From positions 17,596,456-17,660,455 of the forward strand of contig NC_051095.1 in the NCBI RefSeq assembly GCF_901709675.1: a stretch of DNA of 64,000 nucleotides, in the 5' to 3' direction. This document shows positions 1-12,399 of the stretch, one piece after another (positions within the stretch are counted from its first letter, which is position 1; every line of letters begins with the position of its first letter). The position numbers were made by a program, and so were the translations under genes. Below the pieces are notes generated by a model. The model did not search any database and was not told the origin of the DNA. It saw only the letters and a program-made list of their open reading frames with translations. Source of the stretch: Syngnathus acus (taxonomy: Eukaryota > Chordata > Actinopteri > Syngnathiformes > Syngnathidae).

Positions 1-428
1 ATTTTAAAACAAATGTCTAGCACCCGTTTTAGCGAATAGATGATCTTAATGCCTGCCATATTCTGGGGCTTTAAATTCCATTCAATGAGGTGAAATTCTA
101 GATCAAGTGAATGATTTTCAGTGTGACTTGTTAACGGGAACGGGGACACAATAACAAGATCGTGGCAATCACTGCTCCCTCATTTTCCTCTCCCCATTTA
201 ATTTTCCAATTTACTTCCTCCACATAGTTAGAAGTGAGTTTTATTCTGGTTAGATAACACGCCTAATGAGAGTTACTAGGAGCTTGTTGGAATCATTCCC
301 TGATAATACGCACATCCGGAATGCAACGAATGAGAATTATTTATTTTTATTTTATTTCTATCGCTGGTAAGGCGGAGGGCAATTAGCACGCATCACTCAC
401 AGTTCTGTGATTAGGATTCAGATCTGGG
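1..428. other. unassigned non-coding sequence
   Basis: AT-rich sequence with no reading frame, splice signal or repeat that I recognise. Confidence 0.5.
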
Positions 429-812
429 CTTGTCACGGAACAGAGACAAGGCGACCAAATGCAGCACAATCCTTTATTGAAAAGGGGGAACGGGGAAGTG
501 GAATGCTGGACTTGCGATCTGGCTGGCGTGGCTGAGCAGCAGAGCTCAGCGCGTAGTCGGAGGCAGGCAGATGGGTGGTCGAGGCAGGCGGCGATCAGAA
601 GCGTGGTCAAGGGACGAGCCAGTAGTCGGGGCAGGCGGCGATCAAAGCATGGTCAGTCAGTTTACGGAAGCAGTTGGCAACAGAGATCGTTCCGGGGACA
701 AAAAAAAGCAGTGGTGTCACGAGCAGGGTAAGCAGACGAACTGACAACCACTGGCAGAATACACAGAGTTAAAGTAGGGGACCTAACGAGCTGTAGCAGG
801 TGCTGGCAATTA

Positions 813-2422
813 CCGTATTTTCCGCCCTAAAAGGCGCACCGGGTTATAAGGCGCACCTTCAATGAACGGCCCATTTTAAAACTTTGTCCATATATAAGGC
901 GCACCGGCTTATAAGGCGCATAAAATAGAAGCTATACTGCATCAAACTGAGGTTGACTAGGGTTGCGGTATGCATCCACTAGCCAATAACCAACGAGCCC
1001 TCTGTAAACAATCGCGTTTCTGAAACGATCTCCTATAAAATGATCAGAACTGACTAAAGTTCGATCTAACGCATTGGTACTACTTACCTATGTTTCCCTT
1101 CCATATCGATCCGTAGATTTACTCGAAACATTAACAGAGCAGCCTATTTTGACATGAAATAGCCTGGTACGTATAGCAGCTATCGCAATAGCATTAGCCA
1201 TCCGCAAAGTCTCACGAGCCTCAGCTCGCAATCTCCCATGAGCCTCAGCAAAGTGTAAACAATCGCGTTTCTCAAACGATCTCCTATAAAATGATCGGAA
1301 CTGACTAAAGTTCGATCTAACGCATTGGTACTACTTACCTATGTTTCCCTTCCATATCGATCCGTAGATTTACTCGAAACATTAACAGAGCAGCCTATTT
1401 TGACATGAAATAGCCTGGTACGTATAGCAGCTATCGCAATAGCATTAGCCATCCGCAAAGTCTCACGAGCCTCAGCTCGCAATCTCCCATGAGCCTCAGC
1501 AAAGTGTAAACAATCGCGTTTCTCAAACGATCTCCTATAAAATGATCGGAACTGACTAAAGTTCGATCTAACGCATTGGTACTACTTACCTATGTTTCCC
1601 TTCCATATCGATCCGTAGATTTACTCGAAACATTAACAGAGCAGCCTATTTTGACATGAATAGCCTGGTACGTATAGCAGCTATCGCAATAGCATTAGCC
1701 ATCCGCAAAGTCTCACGAGCCTCAGCTCGCAATCTCCCATGAGCCTCAGCAAAGTGTAAACAATCGCGTTTCTCAAACGATCTCCTATAAAATGATCGGA
1801 ACTGACTAAAGTTCGATCTAACGCATTGGTACTACTTACCTATGTTTCCCTTCCATATCGATCCGTAGATTTACTCGAAACATTAACAGAGCAGCCTATT
1901 TTGACATGAAATAGCCTGGTACGTATAGCAGCTATCGCAATAGCATTAGCCATCCGCAAAGTCTCACGAGCCTCAGCTCGCAATCTCCCATGAGCCTCAG
2001 CAAAGTGTAAACAATCGCGTTTCTCAAACGATCTCCTATAAAATGATCGGAACTGACTAAAGTTCGATCTAACGCATTGGTACTACTTACCTATGTTTCC
2101 CTTCCATATCGATCCGTAGATTTACTCGAAACATTAACAGAGCAGCCTATTTTGACATGAAATAGCCTCGCGGGTACAACAGCTATTCGGTGACGCCCCC
2201 TGACTACAGTTGCCGTAATGCTGGGAAGCGATGCGACCTTGTAATTTACTAGTCGTACTAAAACGTACTGAAACATTTTGGCAGAGCACTGTGTACAACC
2301 AGTATGGATCAACAAATTCATCAGTTGATCCATATATAAGGCGCACTGGCCTATAAGGCGCACTGTCGGCTTTTGAGAAAATTTTAGGTTTTTAGGTGCG
2401 CCTTTTAGGGCGGAAAATACGG
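813..2422. mobile_element. 1.6-kb non-autonomous TIR element with TA target duplication and an internal tandem array
   Basis: The left tip CCGTATTTTCCGCCCTAAAA and the right tip TTTTAGGGCGGAAAATACGG are exact reverse complements, and TA flanks each side (811-812 and 2423-2424). Just inside the left tip the motif ATAAGGCGCACC or a variant occurs four times. The right end has ATAAGGCGCACT twice and GGTGCGCC once. Such subterminal repeats usually bind a transposase. There is no transposase frame. Most of the length is a 251-bp tandem array (1004-2168). The last 100 bp match, in reverse, the first 100 bp of the element at 60853-61199. TA duplication suggests a Tc1/mariner-type mobiliser, but this is inference. 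Confidence 0.8.
1004..2168. repeat. 251-bp tandem repeat, about 4.6 copies
   Basis: Units begin with GTAAACAATCGCGTTTCT at 1004, 1255, 1506, 1756 and 2007, so the periods are 251, 251, 250 and 251. Copy 1 differs from copy 2 by two substitutions that I could see. Copy 3 has a 1-bp deletion (GACATGAATAG for GACATGAAATAG). The last copy breaks off near 2168. This near-identity points to recent expansion or homogenisation. On the minus strand each unit carries the donor-like string ATAGGTAAGTAG. The array lies wholly inside the TIR element. Confidence 0.92.
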
Positions 2423-2475
2423 TACTTGATTGGGGCTTGGCTGGAAGTCAGGTGACGCAGGAACGTCACAGGGCT

Positions 2476-4313
2476 CTGGCCATCCTGTGCGGCGTTTGCA
2501 TGTTCTTCTGGCTTCCTCACTTCACTCCAACATGACAACATTCTCTTCAGGTTGATAGTATTTAATTGTCAGAGGTGTGATTGTGAGAGTAAAACCAAGA
2601 TTTTATGATTATGTTTGATAATGTTTCTGATTAAGATTTCAGCAAACTTGGCCCAATTCTTTTAAAGCCCTATAGATGCAGAAGGTTTTTAAAGGGCTGT
2701 TCTGTTTCATGCAAAACAAACCACTACCCCCAAATCCTTTTTGGGGTTTCTTGGTGACGTTAATTTGAACCCAAACAGTCCACACAGCCACAAATAATAT
2801 AGTATTACAACCCTGTTTATCAGGTAATACTTTATGTGGGTGGTGTACTCTCTAAAGAATGTAATATTCAACAGCAATAGATGCCCTGTTGAACTGAACG
2901 GGCCATGACAGTGTAACATGTCAACCCTGAATTCATTCTACTTGCATGACACACTGTGGTTATAACAAGAACAAGTGACCTGACCTAGCCTCCTCTACCG
3001 TCTGCTTAAAACTTCTTGGTGGTTTAAATGTTATCAGTTTGAAAGATAATGCACCTCCCTTTCACTTCCTGGGGCCAGGGGTATTAATTACAGTTGAAAC
3101 AGTGGATTGGTATTCGGTCTGAAATCCCACAATTGTGTTGGCACCTTGATGTTTGATTGGATCGGTACAAATAAAATGTAAATGCAAATTTGCTTGATAT
3201 CAGCTCTTGCTCGGGGTGGAATAGGAAACTGGTTACATTCAGACAATCTGGCTGCATGGACTAGTACCTTCCCTCCCTTGTCGTTTTGAGCGCAGCATTT
3301 GCGTGATTTATAAATTTCCAGTCAATTTCAGATCCTGGGCGCCTTCCTTGACATTTTCACACTCCCACATAGCATATTTCTAAGCAGGTGAAAATCTATA
3401 ATCTGTGTCAATGGTATCACATGGTGTATTCGCAGAGGGGCTCTGCACGCACTAAACTGGCCAAGATTGCAGTGTAGCGGCTCAGAGGAGGTAAAATGTT
3501 TGTTCTTACTTCTCCTGTCATACCTGTGCCTCAGGGTCTACAGCAGTTACTCATAGGCTGCAGGAGCAGACAATCCAATATTCTGCTTTGCTTTCCACAG
3601 AGCTTACCATGCTCCCAAATCTCTTTTCATAGAAAAGAGGTGTGGAGCAGAAATAAATTCACAAATGCTGGAATGTGTTAATCTTCTTCAATAGGGTTTG
3701 ATCAGGTCAAATCCTAACTGCTCATGGCACTGTCCACAGTGGTTAACAGGAACACTTTTTTTCAAAATCCTTCAATTATTTGAGTTATTTATTCATGTCT
3801 GTGCTACAGCTTTCCTTTTGTTGACCACACAGCTAAGGATTTTTCATCATATATTATCGGCTGCGGCTTTTGTCAAAGCATCATAGCGTTACTTTCAACA
3901 GTCCGCTCCGGCACAGGATCGGCGGAGTAAACTTTGGAAACATCCAATAGGACACTTGGGCATATTTTGCGATTCAAACTACAACTCCTCAACTTGCAGG
4001 CTTTTTTGAGATATAATCTGTCGCCTGGATAATTTTTATGATTTTGAGTTGTTAACCAAATTTTACAAAGGATCACTTCAAGAACAGATCTCCAAAAAGC
4101 TGGCCAAGTCCTTAAATTATTTACTGGCACTCACAATTTAAGTTAACTGGAATACTAAACATGCAACAAAGAGAATTATGTGTTGTGTATTTACCCAAAC
4201 ACCTGGGGGATTTGTCCAACGCAAGTCTGCAAGTTTGATGCTGACACACAATGCAAAACGTCATAGACTGGATAATGAAATGGCCTAGCTGTATGGGTGC
4301 GGCTAATAAAGAA
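2476..4313. other. unassigned non-coding sequence
   Basis: No repeat family or coding exon was recognised. Short frames here lack codon bias or family motifs. Confidence 0.4.
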
Positions 4314-4315
4314 TA

Positions 4316-4571
4316 CCGTAATTTCTGGACTGGATAAGCCGCACCCGAATATAAGCCGCATCAGCTAAAATTAGGGGAAAATCCTGTTTTGTTCATATAT
4401 AAGGCGTACTGGACTATAAACCGCAGGTGTTTTAATGTTTAATTTTCATATATAAGAAAATATGCACAAATCATAAAATATCATAAAAAAATGAAAAAGC
4501 CGCACTGGACTATAAATTGCAGGGTTCAAAGCTTGTGCAAAAAGTGAAGGCTTATAGTCCAGAAAATACAG
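4316..4571. mobile_element. 256-bp TIR element, CCGT-tip type
   Basis: The left tip CCGTAATTTCTGGACT pairs with the right end AGTCCAGAAAATACAG, and TA lies on both sides. Internal motifs ATATAAGCCGCA, ATATAAGGCGTACTGG and GGACTATAAACCGCAGG are degenerate copies of the subterminal repeat seen in the larger members. There is no coding capacity. It is older than the 813-2422 copy, judged by TIR mismatches. Confidence 0.75.
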
Positions 4572-4719
4572 TAATTAATTATTTTGGACAGGGCAGACCT
4601 TTTTCTGCATCTAGCAGAAAAGGCTCCATGTCCATGATCTTTTTGTCATGTTGAATTATGTTATTAGGGGATGTTTTTATAAAATTCAATACCATTTTTT
4701 GTAGGAATTGTATGGTTGG

Positions 4720-4823
4720 CTGGAATAGATCAATAGCATTTCCATTAATTTCAATGTGGAAAGATGATTTGAGGTACTTGTGTTTTGGGTTATAGGCATG
4801 GTCGAATTAAACTTGTGAGTTAT
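4720..4823. mobile_element. fragment of a Tigger-like DNA transposon
   Basis: The string GCATTTCCATTAATTTCAAT followed by a TTTGAG and AATTAAACTTGTGAGTT region matches the segment at 39420-39533, which ends in CAAGGCACCACTGCA. Fish Tigger/pogo-type elements carry this sequence near one terminus. Only about 100 bp is recognisable and the tip is missing. Confidence 0.4.
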
Positions 4824-7800
4824 CCAGCAGTGTATTTGATTACTCAACATTTGATGTTACCTCTTGAAAAGCTGATATATATTTTCTTAAGGAAAAAGTA
4901 GAATGAAGCCCACATTTTTTACTGTAATAGCAAGTCAATTCATCTGTATATGTCAAAATACTTAACATAACCCACACATATGGAATGGCCTGTCTGAGTC
5001 ACGTATGGTAATTTGATTTACATTATAATCATTTGTGGCATTTGGATTGAGTTGTAGAGCTACTTGTGACATTAATTCTCGCGAGTGAGTAGAAAAGATA
5101 ATTGTATATGATGGCCACTAAAGAGCGTGTATCCGCTATCTGTGTGCATCTATTCATTGTGACAGTCACGATCATTAGTCTTTGCCTGATCTTTGCGGCT
5201 AATCTATCTTGACATGATCATTTGCATCCGTTCAGAACGAGGCGCTTTCGTGAACCTTTGCTCAGTAGGGTGGCACGACGGCATGCACAGCAGAAGAGAC
5301 AAGAGGATGTATTCAGTGTTCCATTCTGTCAGAGCTACACAGGCTGTTAACAGCAGAGATAAGAACAAGCTGGGCCGCCGAGGTTTTGTTCATTGTGTCA
5401 CCAAATTACACTTGACAAGTGGAGAGAAAATTGCTTGATTGATGTACAGTGTTTTTCTGCGTGCAATTAATACACTACTAATAGCCCTCCATCTGTCCTC
5501 TACACTGCACAGTAAAACTGAGAGGAAGGCATGCCAACACATTCCGTGGAAGGCACCAAAGTGACCGTCAGGCGATGTGAAATATTATGTTTCCTTACAG
5601 AGATTTTGTTACCTAATGGCTTGTCCGTATGCCATGGGGAAATGTAATGGAGCATGTAATGGATAAAGGATTGTATTTATGGGCATGTGTTGACTTAACA
5701 ATATTGATCTGGAATATATATATATATAAATAAATGCTGAAACATTTTTCAGGGAAATTGGAATGAAGTGTTTCTGAGGTATGCTATGAATAACCCAAAA
5801 ATGTACATCAACATAAAGTAGCTTTCTCTTATTAAAAAAAATAGCTAAAAAATCAATCAACCAATTCAAATATTATAATGTTGAGAAACAACCCGGTGGG
5901 AACGGTGACATTGGCGGTGTGTTTTGCTAACTGGAGTTAAATAATCCGCCCAAGAAATTTGTTGTATGTGTGTGTGAATGCAGGATTGATTGACACGTTT
6001 TGGCCTTTACTCTTGTCACGGCATGATGTGTTTTAAAATAATATTTTAAAAAATTTGGGGCCAGAGATGGATGATTTTTCAAAAGATCATTTTAATAATA
6101 TTCTACTGTCAGCTCATACAAACAGTTTAAAAATATAGCACGGTGATAAAGAGAATATCCTGAAGATTTCAGCAGCATAAAACGACATGCAGACCGAGTA
6201 AAACAACATGCCGTTAATTTACATTTAAAAAGAATTAGGATGCTTCCATCAGTACAAAGATGGATGAGAAGGACATTCAGATGGATAAACAACAGAGCAC
6301 CCAATCAAACAATGGGTGCAAATGATGATGATATGGAGGAAGAGAGGCAAAGAAGAGAGCAGCAGGATTGTGATGGATGACAACATCCAGGATAGTATCA
6401 TATCTCTGTGGATTAATGTTCTGGGAAGCTGGCCCCGGAGTGTGCTTGTGCATATCATTAAGTCTCTGTGAAAAGGGGAAGGGAGGGCAGCATCGGAGCT
6501 CTCTCTCGGCATAGTGCACGGATAGGGTACATTTTACAGCTGGACTTGCAGAGTCTAAAGGCAATCCAGGATTGGGTTTTCTGTTGTTTCACGAAGCATT
6601 TAAGATGATATACGCTTCATGTGAATTAAGAAAGAAAATTTGAGGTATCGTAGGCCATCAGGTCTCTTTTAATGACAAAATTATTTTTGGGTGTTGCAAA
6701 CACATTCAAATTTTTTTGCGTAACAAATTGCGTGCTATCCAAGAGTTTACTTGTTTGCATTGATCTGTGCACTGTGTGTGTCACTCTTCCAGAGGGCAGT
6801 TTTAAAAACATCATCATATTAAATCAAACATCAAATATTGGATGGCAACCGTATAATTTGACGGGGCTGTACGCAGAGCCCAGCTGTGGTATGAAGCATT
6901 GATTGTTCATCAGCTTAGTATGCTGCAGTGCAGACCCGACATTGGTGGAAAGGAAACCTGAAGGCCTCGATCGATAGCTGCAGGCCTGTAACGCTTTCCA
7001 TCAGGTCCGGAGTGAAGGACTCCAACCTTTTTCTTCCAGGCCGTAGCCTAACCTTTGCCCAAGGATGATTAAGAAGCTCATCATTTCTAATGAGAAATTA
7101 GGCCACTGAAAATGACTGTCAGCACCACATTGCCGTTCTCTCGAACTGGGAACGTCTGGGAACTGTCTTCATCATAAAGAACTTGGAACATTTCTGAACT
7201 GTACATGAGTGACAGGCAGCAAGCGTCAAATAGTAGCCACAATAGTAGCCTGTCATAACATTTTCTATTCTGCGAATGGGGAAATAATGAGTATTGCTGC
7301 ACAATTGTCAAATTGTGGTAGCAGAAGAACGCAATATCTGGGAACATATAGCTCTTGCCCTCATATACACCATTTTGATCATCTTTAGCCTAGAAGACAC
7401 GCACTTGTTCTCCACAAAGAACCCTGAATTACACCCTCTCTCAAATCACGTGTTCCATGCTGAAGCAGTGAATCAATCCAATTGACAGAAACATAGTCAC
7501 ATTAAAAATGTAATTGCCTGCACTTTATCCATTTAGAGAAAGATGAATGTGAATTCATTAGGCATCCTCTAAAAACCAGATGTTCATTAAATTATGTCTA
7601 TACAAAAGCCATTGTTCAATAGATTACCAGAATATATGCTTCCAGTAAAATGTGAAGTAATTCATCCCTTTAAGCATTTTAATGGGTGGAAGACAGCAAA
7701 AATAACCAATTACTGCAGCTGTGGCAATGTGAATTTTTTTTTTTGCCTGGTATTTTATTATATAACGCAGTATATATTTTTCTATCTGTTAACTCATTAA

Positions 7801-10205
7801 GTCATTAAGATTTCTTTTTAAATCTGAAATGAAACATGCACAAAGTCATTAATTTTAACTAAGGGATCTAAGGGTATTGTTTTTCTAAATAATAAATGAT
7901 ACATAAATGAAGCAATACTCAGAATAATCGCCTGTGAGCGCAGGCACTAATCCCTGCAGAGATATAAAAAACTCTTGCGTTCAACCTTTGTTGTCCCCAT
8001 TTTTACAGATATGAGCTTGAGAAATCAAGTAACAAATCTTTAACTTGACACTACATTTGGTAAGAATCTTTAACATTTGCTGCTCTAATTTATCCTTTTT
8101 ACCCCCCGCACACATTCTTCTGTCCCTCTCACATTCATACGCATTACTTCGTATTCTATTTTAATGATTTTAACCAAGCCAACACATCTCTGGACCTCAA
8201 ATAGTAGATAAAGCATAGAGAAAGTAAAGGGCATGACGACAGTAGGGTACATCTGTTTTCATTGTTACTTTAGCACAAGGAGTAGGGATATTTACCGCAT
8301 TGCAGTATATCTAATCCCACGCTTTGGCTACTTTACCATCCATGTTGTTACCTTGAAAATGTGAAGATCTTGTGTGAAGAGAATGATCTACGTTCGTGTG
8401 TAAGGATGGCACCAATGAGACTGGACTAACTTGCTAACAAATTGCAGGCCGATCCAAGGCAGCTTTATTTCCGTAGCGTGTTTCGTACACATGTTAACTC
8501 AACTGCTTTATGTGATTTAAAGTACATAATTTAAAAGCATTTTAACACTGAAAATTTAAGAACAAAGTATAGAAAAGAACTTATTAAAATTACCAAAAGG
8601 TCATGCAGATTATATAATAAATAAATACATATTTATATGACGTGAGAAAAAAAAAGTGTTTAATCTTATATAAAACATCCACATTTAGAGCTGACTAAGG
8701 AGTGTAATCAGTGAGAGTCATAAACATTTTAAATACGACTCAGAGATGAAACGTTACACCTTCAATGGAAAAGTACAATGTCACCAAAGCTGAAGACAGC
8801 AAGACAGTAGAAGTCCAAAGTCACACAGTCATGTCGATCGTATTCTTTGAGGCGCTGGTCAATGCGCTCCAAGGTCCTAACCCTAACCCCCCTCCCCCCC
8901 GCCTTCTTTTTGGAACGGAAGCAGGTCAACAAGACCTGTTTTGATATTGTTGTCCATTATCCATTATCACAAAAGAGCTGCGGAGAAACCAAAGAAAACC
9001 TTTCCCTAAACTTTCTAGGAGTACATGAACGTGCGGAAGTGAAAACGTTTGTGACTCCAGAGGGAATCCTTACAAAAGAGGAAAACTTGGGATGTGTAGT
9101 TTGGATTTGAAGTACATCGTTTTGTGACACTAGTCCTGGGATTTTCCTGACACACCTTGTACATGTCAGGATTTGAGAAAGGCAGGACCTCAATAGATTA
9201 TTCCTTTTTTAACTATTTGAAAACAAAGAAAAAAGCTCAAATCGGTACAATGCATAGGATTGCAATTAATTTGATTAGGGCCTTTTCTTTCTATGATCCT
9301 CAATAGCTAGAAGCCACTATAGAAGTGTTATGTTGTGCCTAAACGTATTTAAATGTATATTAAATATACACGTTACACTGACAGTACAGTTTTATGAAAT
9401 CTAACGATCCATATTTTATGAGCTCCTTTCAGGAGGTTCTCAGCTGAATATCTGAAAATGACAGCACACCATCTGCTAAAGAGAAGACTCGTCACTCACA
9501 CCACTGTAACCAAAACTCTTGCAGTTGTATTACACTCTGACAAGTGAAACATTTTCCCTCCCAAACAAGGTATCTGCATCAACAGTAGACAAAGCTTTAT
9601 GATTAAAGCAAAAATTAGACTACTATCATGAATTAAGCAGGCCACTTAGTGACTTTGATAGATCATGAGTTGAAAAGCCGGTACCTGATATTTGTTTTCG
9701 GCTGCCAATGCCAATTTAAAACGCTGTTAATGCGTGTTAACTGGGATTAAGGCAACAATGGAAGATTTTGCTGCAGGGTGCTATTTCTATACATTTCAAA
9801 ATAAAAGCAAATGATTAGAATTTACAAATGAAATGCTGTAAATAAGTCTACTTTTGCAACATTTGATGTAAAACTAGTAGAAAGAAATAATGATAAAAAT
9901 CACTATTCAGCAAATTTAACAGAACTCATCAATTCTGTATACTATTCCCAGCAAGAAACACATTGACATTAAAGACGAAGAAATGTGTGGCCATCAAAGG
10001 AGCTTTAAAACTGATGTCATGCTCAAAGTAGCTGCATCCATCAGTTGCTCACAGAAACAGAGCCCCTCATGAGCATTCACTGGGGGGCAGTCAAGTAACA
10101 TAAACCCTTGTTGGCTGATAGGCGCCTGCAAGATAGTGGAAAGACAGGGCGATGAGCTCATATAGTACAAGTTACATCATTGCTGTGTATGAACATAAAA
10201 GTGAT
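4824..10205. other. unassigned AT-rich stretch
   Basis: About 5.4 kb without a recognised gene or full transposon. It contains a short (TA)n near 5717, T-runs near 7730 and two telomere-like CCCTAA units at 8876-8890. Long frames are absent and the short ones show no known motif. Confidence 0.4.
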
Positions 10206-10330
10206 GATTGATTGATTGATTGATTGAATATTTATTGATCCCCAGGGGTGGGGAAATTCAGGCCCCAGCAGTGTGTGAGATTAAAAAGTGAATGACAGAA
10301 AATAACATCCATTTCTTGCATTGTTTTTCA
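10206..10330 (-). mobile_element. LINE 3' end with (GATT)n tail
   Basis: GATTGATTGATTGATTGA is followed by TATTTATTGATCCCCAGG. Read on the minus strand this is a LINE 3' untranslated end terminating in a short tandem repeat, the arrangement typical of CR1/L2/Rex1-like elements. The inner (5') limit is uncertain, and no coding part is seen. Confidence 0.6.
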
Positions 10331-12312
10331 ATGCAGAAGCACTGGCAGAAGAAATGGACAGAAATGGTCTTCTTCCACTTAACGGTCCTATTTTTGTAGA
10401 CAGGCTCACATGCACTCATCTTTAAAACTATTTTCATTTTTGTAGTAGGGCAATCTAGTTTACTGTGTTTGGTAATTTGGCAGACTGCGTCCGTCACGCT
10501 TTGCTGGGCATTTCAGCAAAACAAAGGCGTTTTCTATTCCGTGCCCCCGGCACACCTTACTAATAGGTGACTTAAAGTAGTCCAGATTTAAAAAAACACC
10601 AGGTTCAGATTGTGGCACAGGCAGTGTAATGTGATTTTAGATTTGATCCTGGCCAGGCAGACAGATTCTGTGCTATGCTATGTGAAGCGGATGTCACCAA
10701 ATTCCATCCATAAACCTGACCTCAATGTGTATCGAACGCTCTGAACTATTGTAGGAATCAATTTACTTAATGCATTGTTATTATTATTGCTATTATTATT
10801 AGTAGTAGTAGTAGTAGTTGTCGTATTATTATTATTATTATTATTATTACACCTAAATCTCGATTTTAATCACTTCTATCCTACGCGACTTTCTAACGTG
10901 GTTTAGTCATGGACCCCAATTGTAAATGACCCCTTCCGCTGCCCAACAACATGCCTTAACTAAATTAACGTAGCAAAGGATCCCTTTGGCTGTCTAAAAA
11001 CATGCCTTTCTAAAAACACAAGACTTTCCATACAACGTGCTTTCGGGGTTTATGCAATTCCCAAATTCTGGACACCAAAGTCCGCGTAAAATCTAAATGT
11101 AGGTGTATAATTATTATCATTATTATCATCATCATCATCATCATCATTATTTTTATTCATTATTATCCTCTATATATTTTTAAAAGCCCCCCTGTGTCAC
11201 AGCACAACTGTTGTGTGGGGGCGGGGGGCACACATAGATGCTTCGAATGTGAGTTGAAGAAGGTCAAACTTCCGACTATGTAGTGGCCAACTTAACATCA
11301 TGAGCAAGTGGACAAATTGCAATTCCTTGTCAACGTATTTTGTGCGCATCAATTTCCTGCGCCGACTCTAGCGAGTCCGTAATGTTTGTGCCATGCTGAG
11401 TGCATGCCTCTCTTGCGCTGAATTTAAAGGGAATCAGCTTCGATTGGCCCAGAATCAAGTCAGCTGCGTTCAGTACCACAAAGGTGCAAATCCCCATTTC
11501 AACGACAAACGACAGCAAAAATACCAAAAGTAAGAAAACTTCACCTATTCACAGTGCGCATGGACTGCACTTTTGCGCTTGACAGAAAAGAGGGGCCTTT
11601 AGAATTTGTCTCGCTTCATTGAAGCATATAGAGACACCCTTGAAGTTTATATGGATGTTTTGGGCAGATCGATATTCCACTTTTAACCAAACCAAAGCGA
11701 AAATAGATGTGCTGTACTTCTAGGTGAGAAGTGGAACTCACCAACAATTATCACGTGCTGACTGTTGTCTTATCATAGTATCTTGTGAGGTAGGAGCAGC
11801 ACACACGTGTCGATTTCTGTTCCTTTTCAATCTGGCATACTTCCAATGTGGAAAAGTGACAGGTGCTCAAATATACAATCTGAAAATCACACCATCTCTA
11901 CCAGGAACTTATTTGGATGAGCTGAAAATTATCCTTCACACAAAGTTCGTGCCAATTCTGACAGAACTCAACATTGAGTATAATAGTCGAAAGAGAGCCA
12001 AAGAAAGTGTTATTCAATAAAAGTGCTTCTGGAATTGGTTATGAAATTAAATATAATAAGTCTGAAGCTATTATTGATTCTTAAAATATGATGAATACCT
12101 TTTCATTTTTATTAAAAACTCACTCTTGGAGAAATAATTTCAATTTACGACCAATATTGCTATTGATGTTACACTCTTGACTCATCAGCAGCAATACCAG
12201 TTACCTTGAAAAAATAATTTAGTTACCTTCTTGATTCATTGATTTTAAAGGGAACCAATTGAGATTACAATTTCCTTTGTTAAGTGCTGTCTATATAGCT
12301 ACTACTATAAAG
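10331..12312. other. unassigned sequence with simple repeats
   Basis: Contains (ATT)n/(AGT)n at about 10777-10850 and (ATC)n at about 11112-11160. Nothing else is recognised. Confidence 0.4.
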
Positions 12313-12399
12313 TTTTCCCCTCCCTCTGCCCTCTCTTCCCCCTCCGCCGCCCTCTATTCCCCCCCCCCCCCTCTCTTCTCTCCCCCCCGCCCTCTCTCA
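12313..12399. repeat. polypyrimidine tract
   Basis: An almost pure C/T strand of nearly 90 bases, including a C run near 12360. It ends CTCTCTCAG, which resembles a splice acceptor, but the sequence that follows shows no convincing exon. Confidence 0.8.

Larger units (their letters stand above)
429..2475. mobile_element. dispersed repeat split by a nested TIR element
   Basis: The left part (429-812) opens with CTTGTCACGGA followed by GGCGACCAAATGCAGC. A similar opening recurs at 61689. The right part (2425-2475) ends with GGAACGTCACAG, so the two ends form a weak inverted repeat. A separate element with its own TIRs (813-2422) sits between them. The interior holds GGCAGGCGGCGATCA-type motifs that repeat at about 585 and 627. 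Openings of this kind are common in fish repeats, but I cannot name the family. The reading frames seen here look incidental. Confidence 0.4.

Noticed and set aside
1004-2168. Regular direct repeats resembling a CRISPR array
   Set aside because: The whole 251-bp unit is repeated with no unique spacers, and the setting is a vertebrate transposon.
2091-2363. 90-codon minus-strand frame as a transposase
   Set aside because: Half of it is the 251-bp repeat and no transposase motif is present.
8876-8890. Interstitial telomere repeat (CCTAACCCTAACCCC)
   Set aside because: Only about two units; within chance expectation.
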